DNA of 64,000 nucleotides from Bacillaceae bacterium IKA-2 (GTDB taxonomy: Bacteria; Bacillota; Bacilli; Bacillales; Anaerobacillaceae): NCBI GenBank assembly GCA_031761875.1, contig CP134492.1, positions 4,278,001 through 4,342,000 on the forward strand, read 5' to 3'. A program made the translations under genes and the position numbers. The notes beneath the pieces were generated by a model, which saw nothing but the letters and a program-made list of their open reading frames with translations, made no database searches and was not told the origin of the DNA. Position 1 is the stretch's first letter. Every line of letters starts with the position of its first letter. Below are positions 27,032 to 36,227 of this stretch, in pieces.

Positions 27032-27622
27032 TTATGGTGTTACTGTAAATACAGGCTCGTATACTTCCGTAAACCACGTGCTGATGGTATCTGCAACAAC
27101 ACCAGTATCATCTTCGCTAACTTCGGCTTTCCATGGATGGTTGCCAAGTCCGTCCAGCTTGTTTCTTCGCATCACTGTTCCTTCAATGGTCGGTGTTTGA
27201 AAAGAAATGCTATCACCTTTTGTTAATAAATTGGTTGCTGGTATACCAAACTTGACTCGAAAGAGCCAAAAGTATCGATATTTGCCGTTAGCCTTCTTTG
27301 CTCTAAACCCAATGGCTACCGGTGTGCCACCATCCTCACTTGCAGAGATTAACACCTTATTGTCGTCAATCTTTGCTCCTGTTAGATCCTCTGCTGCTGT
27401 TGTACCAATGTCATCAATACCAAGGGATAACTTTCCACTCTTAAATTCTTTTACCACCTCAGCCGCACCATCATCCGCATAAAGCACAGCTTCCGCAAGT
27501 TCAACGGACAAATCTGCCTTCATTGCTTTTGCAAGAGATATTGGGGTTTCGTAGGTTTCTGTACCATTTGCTCCTTCTGTTATTTTTGAATAATAAAGTC
27601 TATCTAGTCCAATGGTTGCCAT
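27032..27622 (-). CDS. Major tail tube protein
   Basis: This 196-aa protein is of the phi13/TP901-type phage major tail family (MATIGLDRLYYSKITEGANG at the start, then KAMKADLSVELAEAVLYADD). The position between tail completion and chaperone genes supports the assignment. It polymerises into the non-contractile tail tube around the tape measure. Confidence 0.92.
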   Translation of the reverse strand: MATIGLDRLYYSKITEGANGTETYETPISLAKAMKADLSVELAEAVLYADDGAAEVVKEFKSGKLSLGIDDIGTTAAEDLTGAKIDDNKVLISASEDGGTPVAIGFRAKKANGKYRYFWLFRVKFGIPATNLLTKGDSISFQTPTIEGTVMRRNKLDGLGNHPWKAEVSEDDTGVVADTISTWFTEVYEPVFTVTP

Positions 27623-27625
27623 AAC

Positions 27626-27988
27626 TTATTCCTCCTTCAGTTCATATTCGGAAGCTACAAAGTAGCTTTTGCCACAATCGATGGCTAGGTGATGATATTT
27701 TGTATCATTCTCAAAGCCAATGTATCTTCTGTCTGTAATCATAAAACCAGCTTCAAGTAGTATCTTAGAGAGCTGGTTTTTGCGTGATATATAGTTGTTT
27801 TTACAAAAAAGCGAAAGCCGAACTTCCTGGGTTTCTGCTTGTGGGAGGTTATCTGCAAAGACCTCAAAGGTATCCACCATGGGAGTGATGACCATATACT
27901 CATCGGGAGGTTTTCCTGAAAAGTAGCCCGTTTCAATTGGAATATCTACCTGACTAAGTAGTGTATTTAGTTCTTTTAAAATACTCAT
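27626..27988 (-). CDS. Tail terminator/completion-like protein
   Basis: This 120-aa protein lies between the HK97 gp10-like gene (overlap of four bases) and the major tail protein. This is the slot of tail terminators in HK97-type phages. The small alpha/beta composition (LLSQVDIPIETGYFSGKPPD) fits this role. Assignment rests on position more than on motif. Confidence 0.7.
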   Translation of the reverse strand: MSILKELNTLLSQVDIPIETGYFSGKPPDEYMVITPMVDTFEVFADNLPQAETQEVRLSLFCKNNYISRKNQLSKILLEAGFMITDRRYIGFENDTKYHHLAIDCGKSYFVASEYELKEE

Positions 27989-28422
27989 ATTTGACCTAGC
28001 TCCTTTTCAAGCTCTGCTTTCATAGCCTCAACACAAGCGGATCTTGTTGCTGATTTTGCAGGCTTTAAAAATGGCTTTGCAGGCTGTCCGCTTTTGCCAT
28101 ACTCGATAATATTAGCAAGTTTCGCATTGCTCTCACCATCTCTTCTTGGTTCACTAAACCCTATCTTGACATTGTAATTTCCATCTCTATCTTGTTTGGC
28201 TGGGGAGACCCCAAGTGCCGCTGATAACTCACCAGTTGATTTTGTATCATACTTTGTTCCTTTTCCGATAATCGATAACAGATTTGATTTTACCTTTGAA
28301 ACCACAACTTCAGCACCTGCATCCAGTATCTTTGGTACAATCACATCCGTTTTTTCCTCTAGCCTTGATAGTTTTAAAAGAAAGTCATCTGGCATTTTGA
28401 TATCTACTTTAGCCACTTGCAA
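27985..28422 (-). CDS. HK97 gp10-like head-tail joining protein
   Basis: This 145-aa protein has the gp10-family pattern (LEEKTDVIVPKILDAGAEVV, GVSPAKQDRDGNYNVKIGF, IEYGKSGQPAKPFLKPA). It takes part in the neck between head and tail. Its coding region overlaps both neighbours by a few bases, indicating a tightly packed morphogenesis operon. Confidence 0.88.
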   Translation of the reverse strand: MQVAKVDIKMPDDFLLKLSRLEEKTDVIVPKILDAGAEVVVSKVKSNLLSIIGKGTKYDTKSTGELSAALGVSPAKQDRDGNYNVKIGFSEPRRDGESNAKLANIIEYGKSGQPAKPFLKPAKSATRSACVEAMKAELEKELGQI

Positions 28423-28741
28423 TCACCCTCTCTGCCAGCACCTCAATATACATCCCTCTCCCCTTTACATCTTCAACACTGAGAATGTTATAGCGCCCAT
28501 CCGAACATGTGATGATAAGCGTAGTTGTAATTTCAATACTTGGTATCTTTCTGAAACGAAATAGAGCGGATGCTGTGGAAAATGTGGCCCGATTTGCCCA
28601 TTTCTCAGTACCATGGCGATCCTCTTTGTAGGCTCTTACGGAAGCTAAAATGTTATCGCCTGTTGTTACAAACCCCTCCGCATCTTTTACTGGCTCAGTG
28701 GATATGACATCTATAAATTCGTTCATCTTGCCATAACTCAT
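28409..28741 (-). CDS. Head-tail adaptor (SPP1 gp16/HK97 head closure type)
   Basis: This 110-aa protein has typical head-closure features (MNEFIDVISTEPVKDAEGF near the start, then WANRATFSTASALFRFR and YNILSVEDVKGRGMYIEVLA). It closes the DNA-filled capsid after packaging. It is flanked by the gp6-like connector and the gp10-like protein. Confidence 0.88.
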   Translation of the reverse strand: MSYGKMNEFIDVISTEPVKDAEGFVTTGDNILASVRAYKEDRHGTEKWANRATFSTASALFRFRKIPSIEITTTLIITCSDGRYNILSVEDVKGRGMYIEVLAERVIASG

Positions 28742-29052
28742 ATAATCACATCCTTATTTAGTCTCAGCAGCATGTTAACTACATTCCAAACCTGCTGCGA
28801 AGCTTGCACATTATCACTAAAAAAGCCACCAGTGCTACCGTCACGACTCTCATAAAAGTGTGATGATAGCATGATGACTGCTTGCTTCGTAGTCGGGTGC
28901 ATCGGAGCATCTGTGTAAAATCCTTCTGGCTTTTTCTGATAGCTTTCTGCATAGGAAACAGCAGCAGTGATGAAGCCTTGAAGTAGATTATCATCTTCGC
29001 TATGCGTTAATATTAAATTCTCTTTAACTGTTAAGAGTAAAGTATCCATCAC
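28738..29052 (-). CDS. Head-tail connector (HK97 gp6-like)
   Basis: This 104-aa helical protein matches gp6-type connectors (NLILTHSEDDNLLQGFITAA, SYAESYQKKPEGFY, KQAVIMLSSHFYESRDG). It binds the portal as the first neck ring. It overlaps the next gene by four bases (ATGA). Confidence 0.88.
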   Translation of the reverse strand: MMDTLLLTVKENLILTHSEDDNLLQGFITAAVSYAESYQKKPEGFYTDAPMHPTTKQAVIMLSSHFYESRDGSTGGFFSDNVQASQQVWNVVNMLLRLNKDVII

Positions 29053-29066
29053 TGCACCTCCCTTTT

Positions 29067-29288
29067 TTATTCACTCGCCATAAGACCTGCAGCTTTTAGT
29101 TTGGCAAGTAGTGCATTAAAATCCGTCTTTAAATCTGCAATTGTGGTGGCTATACTTTCAGCTTGGTTATCTGCTGGCTTTAAATCCATCCCTTCAAAAC
29201 TCAACTTGCCCTCGGAGGTAACCTCTAGAGTTCCTCCGATGACCGTTTTCTCTCCACCTTGTTCTGTATAATTTTTAACGTTACTCAT
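29067..29288 (-). CDS. Head fiber-like small protein
   Basis: This 73-aa protein starts MSNVKNYTEQGGEKTVIGGT and ends in a coiled segment (DLKTDFNALLAKLKAAGLM). This form is common immediately after the capsid gene in Bacillota phages and is annotated there as head fiber. Probably a capsid decoration; no experimental support is visible here. Confidence 0.7.
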   Translation of the reverse strand: MSNVKNYTEQGGEKTVIGGTLEVTSEGKLSFEGMDLKPADNQAESIATTIADLKTDFNALLAKLKAAGLMASE

Positions 29289-29297
29289 ACTTTACAC

Positions 29298-30494
29298 CTA
29301 CGCTTTCATTTGAAGCGTTTTAATGGCTTCAGCAAGGATTAACTTTCCATCCACTCTTTGTGTTGCTTTAAACCCAACTTGACCTGTTGCTGCATAAAGC
29401 TCGTTTAGTCTTTGAAAGGATCTGCCTTGCCTATCGGCTACCCAGTAGTAACCGAAGTCACCAAAAGCGATGGACTTGGCTGATGCCGCCAAGGTTGGCA
29501 CATAAGCTGAAGTCTTAACGGGTCTATTTAAAATAGTATCTGGTTGACCCGCTGTAATCGATGGCTGCCAGATATATTGTCCATTACCGTCCTTTAGCTT
29601 TCTGATTGCCTTAACCGTTGCATCATTCATTACAAACACTGCATTTTTTCTATAGGGTGATTTTAAGCTATAAAATAAATCCATAACCTCATCAATGGTA
29701 ATGGCTGTGGCAGAAGCTGCTGTTACTCCAAGCATCGCCCCACCTATCGCATTGAAGATACCGGTAGGTTTACCTGTTCCATCCCCAATAAAGAACGCTT
29801 CCTCTTCCTTTGCACCAATTCTTCTAGCAAACTCATTTGCAATATAGCTCTCTAAATTAAAAACACTATCATTAAGGAGTTCTTCTGAAACCTTAATCAT
29901 AGTGGCTAATTTATATGCGCCGATTGACACTTGACCAAATGCATCGTCTGAATCTGGAATGGCTCCTTCTTCATCTACCCAAGATGCAGTTCCCTTTGTA
30001 GCAACTACTGGAATCTTCTTATCTCCAGATGAAGTAGTGATTACCTTTGCGAGTTGCCTAAATACATTTTCTTCTTGCAGAGCTTCAACCAGTATGCGTT
30101 CAAATTCATCTGGCACAAGATATCCGCCTTCACTATCAGTTCCCACTTGCAGTGCATTTTGAATGTCAAAGCTGTTCTTGTTTCTCATGGAACGCCAAAA
30201 GGCTCTCTTATACTCATCAGTGGCTCTTCCTGTTTTTGCTTCAGCATTTGAGGCATTCGGCGAATTTCTGATTGCACCTTTTACTGGATTGTTAAGTTCC
30301 ATATCCAGGGCCTGCTGTCTTTCCAATCTGTCAATTTCTTTGCCTAGACTTACAACATCAGCCTCCATCTTTTCATAGGTTGCTGTATCCTCAGCACCTA
30401 TAAGTCCGTCATTTCCTCGCTTTGTGTCAAGAAATGCTTTTGCAGTTTCCCAAGCCTTCGCTCTTTTTTCACGTAATTCTAAAATTTTATTCAT
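29298..30494 (-). CDS. HK97-family major capsid protein
   Basis: This 398-aa protein has an N-terminal coiled-coil delta domain (residues 1-100, likely scaffold removed by the adjacent protease). The HK97 fold follows: DSEGGYLVPDEFERILVEAL, the E-loop/A-domain region, and WQPSITAGQPDTILNRPV. It forms the icosahedral head. Confidence 0.95.
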   Translation of the reverse strand: MNKILELREKRAKAWETAKAFLDTKRGNDGLIGAEDTATYEKMEADVVSLGKEIDRLERQQALDMELNNPVKGAIRNSPNASNAEAKTGRATDEYKRAFWRSMRNKNSFDIQNALQVGTDSEGGYLVPDEFERILVEALQEENVFRQLAKVITTSSGDKKIPVVATKGTASWVDEEGAIPDSDDAFGQVSIGAYKLATMIKVSEELLNDSVFNLESYIANEFARRIGAKEEEAFFIGDGTGKPTGIFNAIGGAMLGVTAASATAITIDEVMDLFYSLKSPYRKNAVFVMNDATVKAIRKLKDGNGQYIWQPSITAGQPDTILNRPVKTSAYVPTLAASAKSIAFGDFGYYWVADRQGRSFQRLNELYAATGQVGFKATQRVDGKLILAEAIKTLQMKA

Positions 30495-30507
30495 TCTGAA
30501 TTCCTCC

Positions 30508-31200
30508 TTATAATTTTAAGAGGTCTAGCCTCTTGTCTAATGTGTTGATGTCTAAGCCTTTTACCTTTTCTTGCTTTCTCGGTAGCTTACTTAGAAGTGA
30601 ATTGGTTACTGTCATCTTGCTAAAGATGATGCCTTCATTATCCGGTACATCCTCGCTCTTTTCGGAAAACATAATGCTATCTGCAAACCCAAGTTCCACC
30701 GCTTTCTTTGCATTAAACCAACTCTCAGCATCCATTAAATGTGCTAACTTCACCCTTGAAAGTCCTGTTTTCAGCTCATAAGCATTGATGATGCTCTCCT
30801 TCACCTCACTAAGCATTGCGATTGCTTTTGACATTTCTTCGCTGTCACCAAACGCTATGGTCATCGGATTATGAATCATAAGCATAGCAACCGGTGATAT
30901 TAAAACCTCACCACCTGCCATTGCAATCACCGAAGCTGCACTTGCTGCAAGTCCATCAATTTTTACTGTAACCTTGCCCTTATAGTCCATGAGCATGTTA
31001 TAGATCTGACTTGCTGCGAAAACATCACCACCCGGCGAGTTTATCCATACGGTAATATCGCCACTGCCGCTTAATAGTTCTGTCTTAAACTGCTTTGGTG
31101 TGACTTCATCGCCGTACCAAGTTTCCTCAGCGATGGCCCCGTCAAGATAAAGTGTTCTTCCTTCTTCATTTTTGACCCAGTTCCAAAATTTCTTATTCAA
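30508..31200 (-). CDS. ClpP-type head maturation protease
   Basis: This 230-aa protein has Clp-protease-fold prohead protease features: INSPGGDVFAASQIYNML, catalytic serine in GLAASAASVIAMAGG, and histidine in LMIHNPM. The start is set at a TTG at 31200 because AAAAGGAGGT lies at good spacing and the frame then overlaps the portal stop by only eight bases; upstream ATG codons (to 31257) lie inside the portal gene. It would cleave the capsid delta domain during maturation. Confidence 0.92.
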   Translation of the reverse strand: MNKKFWNWVKNEEGRTLYLDGAIAEETWYGDEVTPKQFKTELLSGSGDITVWINSPGGDVFAASQIYNMLMDYKGKVTVKIDGLAASAASVIAMAGGEVLISPVAMLMIHNPMTIAFGDSEEMSKAIAMLSEVKESIINAYELKTGLSRVKLAHLMDAESWFNAKKAVELGFADSIMFSEKSEDVPDNEGIIFSKMTVTNSLLSKLPRKQEKVKGLDINTLDKRLDLLKL

Positions 31201-32440
31201 GGTTTGATACCTCCTTTTCCTTGCTGTTCTTATTTGCAAATGCTCCAGCATCAGCAAGCTTTGTCATGTTACCGTTGATCAGATATAGATCACCTCCAAG
31301 CTCCTCTGGGATACGATTGAGGTTTTCAAGTTCCCTTATATCGTTACTTGACAGCCATCCATTTTGCCTGCCGGTTGAGTAACCATTCATGCGGCTTTGA
31401 TAATCGCCTCGAAGCAAACCATCCACGTTAAACTTCACAAAATATTTACGCTTTTCTTCCTGAGATAACAATGCCCTTTGTATGGATTGCTCCCACCGGA
31501 TTACCCATGGGTCAAGTGTGTACTTTACAAATTCCAATGACTGTTGTTCTATATTTGAAAAGCTTGACTTCTCAAGGTCAGCCAGCATATGTGGCGGTAC
31601 CCTAAATATCCTCGCTATTTCATTAATCTGAAACTTACGAGTTTCTAAAAACTGGGCCTGCTCTGGCGGTATGCCGATTGCCTGAAATTTCATACCTTCT
31701 TCAAGCACCGCAACTCGATGAGCATTGGTACTTCCTTGATAGACGGTGTTCCAACTTTCTCTTACTCGCTTGGGATCTTTAACAACACCTGGATGTTCTA
31801 AAACGCCACCAGGGTTTGCTCCATTTGCAAAGAACTTTGCTCCATATTCCTCGGTTGCAATTGACATACCGATTGCATTCTTTGCCATAGCGATAGGTGA
31901 ATATCCTACCAGCCCATCAAACCCAAGTCCCGGAATATGCAAGACCTCATCCGCCCTTAAAATAACAGTCCCAGTATCCTTAAGGTACTGATAGAAAATC
32001 TCTCCCTTTGAGGTTCTATCCACTGTTATCTTGTCAGGGAGTAGTGGATAAAGGGCTATGACTCTGCCACGACCATCCCTAATAATCTGTGCATAGGCAT
32101 TTCCCCATAATAAAAGATGACTCATCAGTGTTTCTCTAAACACAAATGAAGTCATCTCTGGGTTTGGTTCATCATGAAGCAGATAATATAGGGAATGATC
32201 TAATGCCTTGTCTTTTCCTTTATCCGAATGTTGAAAGGTTTGAAGCGGCAAGCTAGCAATGGTTTCTGCCAGTATTCTAACGCAAGCATATACTGCTGTG
32301 GTCTGCATGGCTGTTCGCTCATTGACCGTTTTTCCGCTTGTAGTACTTCCAAAGAAAAAACTGTATGCACTACCTGACAAGTAGTTTGATATTGGCTTAT
32401 CTCTGGGTCTAAAAAGTCGGCTTAGTATAGGTATCTGCAT
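31193..32440 (-). CDS. Portal protein (HK97 family)
   Basis: This 415-aa protein has HK97 portal motifs: TAVYACVRILAETIASLPLQ, LLLWGNAYAQIIRDGRGRV, VLHIPGLGFDGLVGYSPI and QINEIARIFRVPPHMLADLE. It forms the dodecameric DNA gate at one capsid vertex. The gene is separated from terL by a cargo gene in place of the usual direct contact. Confidence 0.96.
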   Translation of the reverse strand: MQIPILSRLFRPRDKPISNYLSGSAYSFFFGSTTSGKTVNERTAMQTTAVYACVRILAETIASLPLQTFQHSDKGKDKALDHSLYYLLHDEPNPEMTSFVFRETLMSHLLLWGNAYAQIIRDGRGRVIALYPLLPDKITVDRTSKGEIFYQYLKDTGTVILRADEVLHIPGLGFDGLVGYSPIAMAKNAIGMSIATEEYGAKFFANGANPGGVLEHPGVVKDPKRVRESWNTVYQGSTNAHRVAVLEEGMKFQAIGIPPEQAQFLETRKFQINEIARIFRVPPHMLADLEKSSFSNIEQQSLEFVKYTLDPWVIRWEQSIQRALLSQEEKRKYFVKFNVDGLLRGDYQSRMNGYSTGRQNGWLSSNDIRELENLNRIPEELGGDLYLINGNMTKLADAGAFANKNSKEKEVSNLE

Positions 32441-32468
32441 GTTTTATCACCTCCTAAAAATGGGCATG

Positions 32469-32497
32469 AAAAAAGCACCTAGCTTGCGATAGATGCT
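32469..32497 (-). terminator. Terminator after the EEP-family cargo gene
   Basis: On the minus strand AGCA...CTA / TAG...TGCT form an imperfect stem ending in a run of six T. It lies between the cargo gene and the portal gene, inside what is otherwise one head operon. Confidence 0.7.
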
Positions 32498-32517
32498 CAT
32501 ATTACTAATTTTTGCTC

Positions 32518-33366
32518 TTAATCATTAAATGCAATTGTTGCCGATAATATAGCATGGTCTGGATAACCAACCAGATGGGATTTGTAATCTCCTTCTCTTA
32601 AACTTCCATAACCATTGTTTTCGTTCACAAAATCCCAGATATATTTGGAATCAGCTACGGTTAAGCCTTTTACTATAATGTGATCTATACTTGCTTTCCC
32701 TTTATCCGCCCCTTTTCCATCTTCATGAACGTAACTCCAACTACAATATTCTTTATTGATTCGTTTATAAGTATCATTATCTGTATTGTATGAAGGGCAA
32801 TCAAGTTTAAAATCTCCGCAATTTAATTTTTCTTCCCATATAAATCTAGGTGTTGCATTGAAATCTCCCATACAAATAACTCTACATTCATTGTTCAAGC
32901 TCTCTAGATGATCATATATAACTTGGCGTTGTTTCTTTCTTCCAGCTAAATCCTCATCACTTCTATCGCCAACACATATACGAGTACCAATAATCGTTAA
33001 TGGCTTTTTATTATACTTCACTGTAACTTGAAGAAAATTAGGTTTTTCAGTTTGAATGGCATTCAGTTCAGATGATATAATTGCAGAATTAATGTCAAAA
33101 TCTTCATTATCATTTTTGAGAGCAATTAACACTCCATTTTGTTCACTTATATATGGGGAAGAAAATAGTTTGTACTTCTTTTCAAGAACTCCTCTGAAAT
33201 AATCCCAATTACACTTTATTACAAATTCCGTCAGAATAACTATATCAGCATCTTGCGACACTATTTCATCAGCAACAAATTCTGGTATAGAATAATTCCC
33301 ATATCCAGCCCTACCATTAATATTCCACTCCATTATTTTCAACGAATTATAAAATTCATTTAACAC
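32518..33366 (-). CDS. Endonuclease/exonuclease/phosphatase-family protein (cargo gene in the head module)
   Basis: This 282-aa protein contains the whole EEP (DNase I-like) catalytic set: MEWNINGRAG, the metal-binding glutamate in DADIVILTEF, GTRICVGDRS, GDFNATPRF, SIDHIIVKG and YPDHAILSATI. Such enzymes cleave phosphodiester or phosphomonoester bonds in DNA, RNA, lipids or small molecules; the substrate here is unknown. The start is GTG with GGAGG upstream. It interrupts terL-portal and has its own promoter and terminator, the layout of a moron gene expressed from the prophage. Defence or exclusion is possible but unproven. Confidence 0.85.
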   Translation of the reverse strand: MLNEFYNSLKIMEWNINGRAGYGNYSIPEFVADEIVSQDADIVILTEFVIKCNWDYFRGVLEKKYKLFSSPYISEQNGVLIALKNDNEDFDINSAIISSELNAIQTEKPNFLQVTVKYNKKPLTIIGTRICVGDRSDEDLAGRKKQRQVIYDHLESLNNECRVICMGDFNATPRFIWEEKLNCGDFKLDCPSYNTDNDTYKRINKEYCSWSYVHEDGKGADKGKASIDHIIVKGLTVADSKYIWDFVNENNGYGSLREGDYKSHLVGYPDHAILSATIAFND

Positions 33367-33401
33367 GAATAATTGTCCTCCAATTAAATCTTTTTTATTC
33401 T

Positions 33402-33430
33402 ATTGTACCACAGCAATCTATCGATCACAA
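33402..33430 (-). promoter_or_regulatory. SigA-type promoter for the EEP cargo gene
   Basis: On the minus strand TTGTGA (33425-33430) lies 17 bases before TACAAT (33402-33407), with an extended -10 TGG. The -35 hexamer overlaps the terL stop codon. It reads only into the cargo gene. Confidence 0.65.
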
Positions 33431-35044
33431 AATCAAAAGTCCTCTTTCATCATAAATAGATGTTGTATTTTCTGGCTGGCATACTGCTCTTGATAACGCC
33501 ATAATTGTTGCAACTGCTCCATCAATTCTCTCTGTACTTATCTTCTTATCAGGACGGATGTTTTCATTGTTATCACTAAAAACATGGACGTTATCCATAC
33601 ACCACCTAAGTACCGGATGGCCTGCATGAGCAAGTTCCTCGCTAAGTGTAAGTCTCATCAATTCCTTTGTTGGTGGTGAAAGCGAACGCATACCTTGTCT
33701 AAATTGAACCATTGTTAATCCCTCATCCCCGAGCCTCTGCGATATCTGAGTGGCATTCCAAGGATCAAAGGCAATTTCCTTTATTCTATATTTGTCTGCT
33801 AAACCTAAAATAAAGCTTTCAACAAATCCATAATGCACAACATTTCCGTCTGTGGTTTGTAAGAAGCCTTGTCTCTCCCATAAGTCATACGGAACATGGT
33901 CTCGTCTAACTCTAATTTCCAAGCTATCCTCGGGTAGCCAAAAGAATGGTAGAATTATATATTTGTCACCTTCATCTATCGGTGGAAATATAAGCACAAA
34001 GGCTGTCAAATCTGTTGTTGTTGACATATCAAGCCCACCAAAGCATTCTCTGCCGATAAGCTCCTCGGGATTAAATGTAAAATTGCATTTATCCCATTTT
34101 TCCATCGGCATCCAACGTATTGATTGTTTTACCCACTGACAAAGCCTTAACTGTCTGAATGAATTTTCCTCCGTAGGGGTTTGCCTTGCACTCTCAAAGG
34201 CTATACGCATTCTATCTTCCTGGACCGTTACACCAAGGCTTGGATTTGCCTTCCTCCATGTTGCAGGTAGTGACCAGTCATCTTTTTCGTCTGCTGCAAA
34301 TATCGTTGGGTAAAAGGTGCTGTCCGTTTTTCTACCTTCAAGAATATCAAGTGCTTTCTGATGAATTTCAAAACCAATGCTGTGCATATCGTTACCTGCA
34401 GTGGTTATTAGAAAATTGAGTGGCTGTCTTCTTGCATCCGATGCTCCCTGTAGCATAACTCTTGCCATTTCTCTATTTGCTACATGAAGCTCATCATATA
34501 AAACAGCATGGGGATTTATTCCATGCTTAGAGTATGCTTCCGAGGATAGCACTTGATAAAAAGAGTTTCTTTCTGCAAATATAACTCTTTTTTGTGACTC
34601 AAGTACTTTCAACCTCTTCTGAAGCGCAGGGCTTCTTGCTATCATATCAACTGCTACCTTGTACACTAATCCCGCCTGTGCTCTATCTGCGGCGCAGCTA
34701 TAAATTTCTGCTCCCGACTCTTCATCCGCTACAAGCATGTATAGTGCAATGGCTGCACCAAGTTCCGTCTTGCCTTGTTTTTTTGCAATCTCAACATAGG
34801 CAGTAGTAAACTGACGATTTCCATCCTGCTTTATTACACCAAATATATTTCTTACAATATCCTTTTGCCATTCTAATAATTTGAATGGTTTATTATCCCA
34901 CTCGCCCTTCGTGTGTCTAAGACTTTCAATAAAAACAATGGCGTGCTCTGCTCTGTTTTCATCATAATGGGAGGTTGGAAGCATGAATTTAGTTGGCTTA
35001 AACTTAGTAGATTTCTTTTGTCCCCCAATGGCGACCACCTCCAT
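33425..35044 (-). CDS. terL: Terminase large subunit
   Basis: This 539-aa protein has an N-terminal packaging ATPase (Walker A-like AKKQGKTELG, Walker B AVLYDELH) and a C-terminal nuclease (CFGGLDMSTTTDLTAFVLIF, with later acidic residues in EIAFDPWNA and STERIDGAVA). It cuts and translocates phage DNA into the prohead. GGAGGTGG overlaps the first codons of the ATG frame, so the true start may be a few codons downstream. It is of the YmfN/P27-associated type, in line with the P27-family small subunit. Confidence 0.95.
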   Translation of the reverse strand: MEVVAIGGQKKSTKFKPTKFMLPTSHYDENRAEHAIVFIESLRHTKGEWDNKPFKLLEWQKDIVRNIFGVIKQDGNRQFTTAYVEIAKKQGKTELGAAIALYMLVADEESGAEIYSCAADRAQAGLVYKVAVDMIARSPALQKRLKVLESQKRVIFAERNSFYQVLSSEAYSKHGINPHAVLYDELHVANREMARVMLQGASDARRQPLNFLITTAGNDMHSIGFEIHQKALDILEGRKTDSTFYPTIFAADEKDDWSLPATWRKANPSLGVTVQEDRMRIAFESARQTPTEENSFRQLRLCQWVKQSIRWMPMEKWDKCNFTFNPEELIGRECFGGLDMSTTTDLTAFVLIFPPIDEGDKYIILPFFWLPEDSLEIRVRRDHVPYDLWERQGFLQTTDGNVVHYGFVESFILGLADKYRIKEIAFDPWNATQISQRLGDEGLTMVQFRQGMRSLSPPTKELMRLTLSEELAHAGHPVLRWCMDNVHVFSDNNENIRPDKKISTERIDGAVATIMALSRAVCQPENTTSIYDERGLLIL

Positions 35045-35108
35045 TCATATATTTCGAGCAACGAAAAAGGAAGCCTTGTGAGCTTCCCATAGTTACTGTT
35101 GTTTTCTT

Positions 35109-35321
35109 TTATTTGACCTCTCTGATTCCTTTGAAATTATAATTGCCTTTTCTTATTTGCTCGTGATCAGCTTTTAATGCTTCATCATAGTCCTTGTCCT
35201 TCTTTTCCTTTTTGGAGCATATCATGCAAATACAATCAGTGTTTAGCATACTCATTATTCTGCCACCTTCTAAACTGCCGCTGCATCTGTCACAGCTCTT
35301 TTGCGTAAAAAACTTATCCAT
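35109..35321 (-). CDS. Small zinc-ribbon-like phage protein
   Basis: This 70-aa protein has two Cys pairs (SCDRC and CICMIC) and a charged C-terminal helix. It probably binds zinc. It lies just upstream of terL with a strong ribosome site (AAGGAGGC). Function unknown. Confidence 0.65.
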   Translation of the reverse strand: MDKFFTQKSCDRCSGSLEGGRIMSMLNTDCICMICSKKEKKDKDYDEALKADHEQIRKGNYNFKGIREVK

Positions 35322-35337
35322 AAGTGCCTCCTTAAAA

Positions 35338-36105
35338 TTAGTGTATGCTTTCCTCTGTTTTTCTCTTGGCGATTGCAGTTTGCAAAGATTCCTCTGTTTT
35401 GAATGAACAGTTTCCTGTCAATCTTTCAAGAAGGATTTTTCTTTCAACCTTGTATTCTGCTCCTATCATTCCTAAGCGAAGCAGCCAGCATCTCATTGCA
35501 TATTTATCGTTCTCTACTTTCTTTTGTATAAAGCTTGTATATTTTTGTTTTATTGCCTGTGCTTCAAGCAAGGTGCTAAAGGTTAGGTATGTTTTTACCT
35601 CGTCAATTTCCATAGTGGCATTGTAGAAGTTGAAGCTGATTGTCATATTCTCAAAATCGAACTTTAGTCCGCCTGTACCGGCTTCCTTAATGCACTCTTT
35701 AAAATCCTCAGTTTCTTCAAGCCTAACAGCATTAATAATTTCAAGGAGCTTGGCAGGAAGGAGTGGTTCATTTTTATCTAGTGCTTTTTGTAAAAGGATA
35801 TCCTTACTATAAATGCTATTGACTAGATTTCTAAGACTTACCCCCGTATGCTCTCCCATGGAAATGGTAATTGTTGCATGACCCTCTGGTGTCACTTTGC
35901 TTTCTTTGAGAGATCTTAGAATATTTTCTAGTGCATTATCAATTGGAGCAGTTATCATTCCACCTCGGTCGATAACTATAGTTCCAATCTCATAAGCAAA
36001 GCTTGGTGGCCCTGCATAGGTAGCCGCTTGGTTTGTAGCTGTAGCAACTATTTGTGCTATTACTTTCCTCTCAGCTCCTATTACCTTAAAAGAATATGTT
36101 TTCAT
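35338..36105 (-). CDS. Phage protein of unknown function (virulence-related-protein type)
   Basis: This 255-aa protein begins MKTYSFKVIGAERKVIAQIV. An N-terminal half contains GPPSFAYEIGTIVIDRGGMI and a C-terminal half is helical. Similar proteins sit beside DNA methylase genes in Bacillota phages and are sometimes labelled virulence-related. I see no catalytic motif. AGGAGTACAG precedes the start. Context between terL and the ParB-methylase fusion hints at DNA metabolism or nucleotide-pool work, nothing firmer. Confidence 0.55.
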   Translation of the reverse strand: MKTYSFKVIGAERKVIAQIVATATNQAATYAGPPSFAYEIGTIVIDRGGMITAPIDNALENILRSLKESKVTPEGHATITISMGEHTGVSLRNLVNSIYSKDILLQKALDKNEPLLPAKLLEIINAVRLEETEDFKECIKEAGTGGLKFDFENMTISFNFYNATMEIDEVKTYLTFSTLLEAQAIKQKYTSFIQKKVENDKYAMRCWLLRLGMIGAEYKVERKILLERLTGNCSFKTEESLQTAIAKRKTEESIH

Positions 36106-36227
36106 GTGCTCTGTACTCCTTTCAGTGTGTTTTATTTTGGTAGTACATTAATCACTCTAAAGGAGGTTAAAGTCCAGTCATTTATCATATAGTTGCACAT
36201 TATTTTTAAGTACGTTATTTGTGAGTT

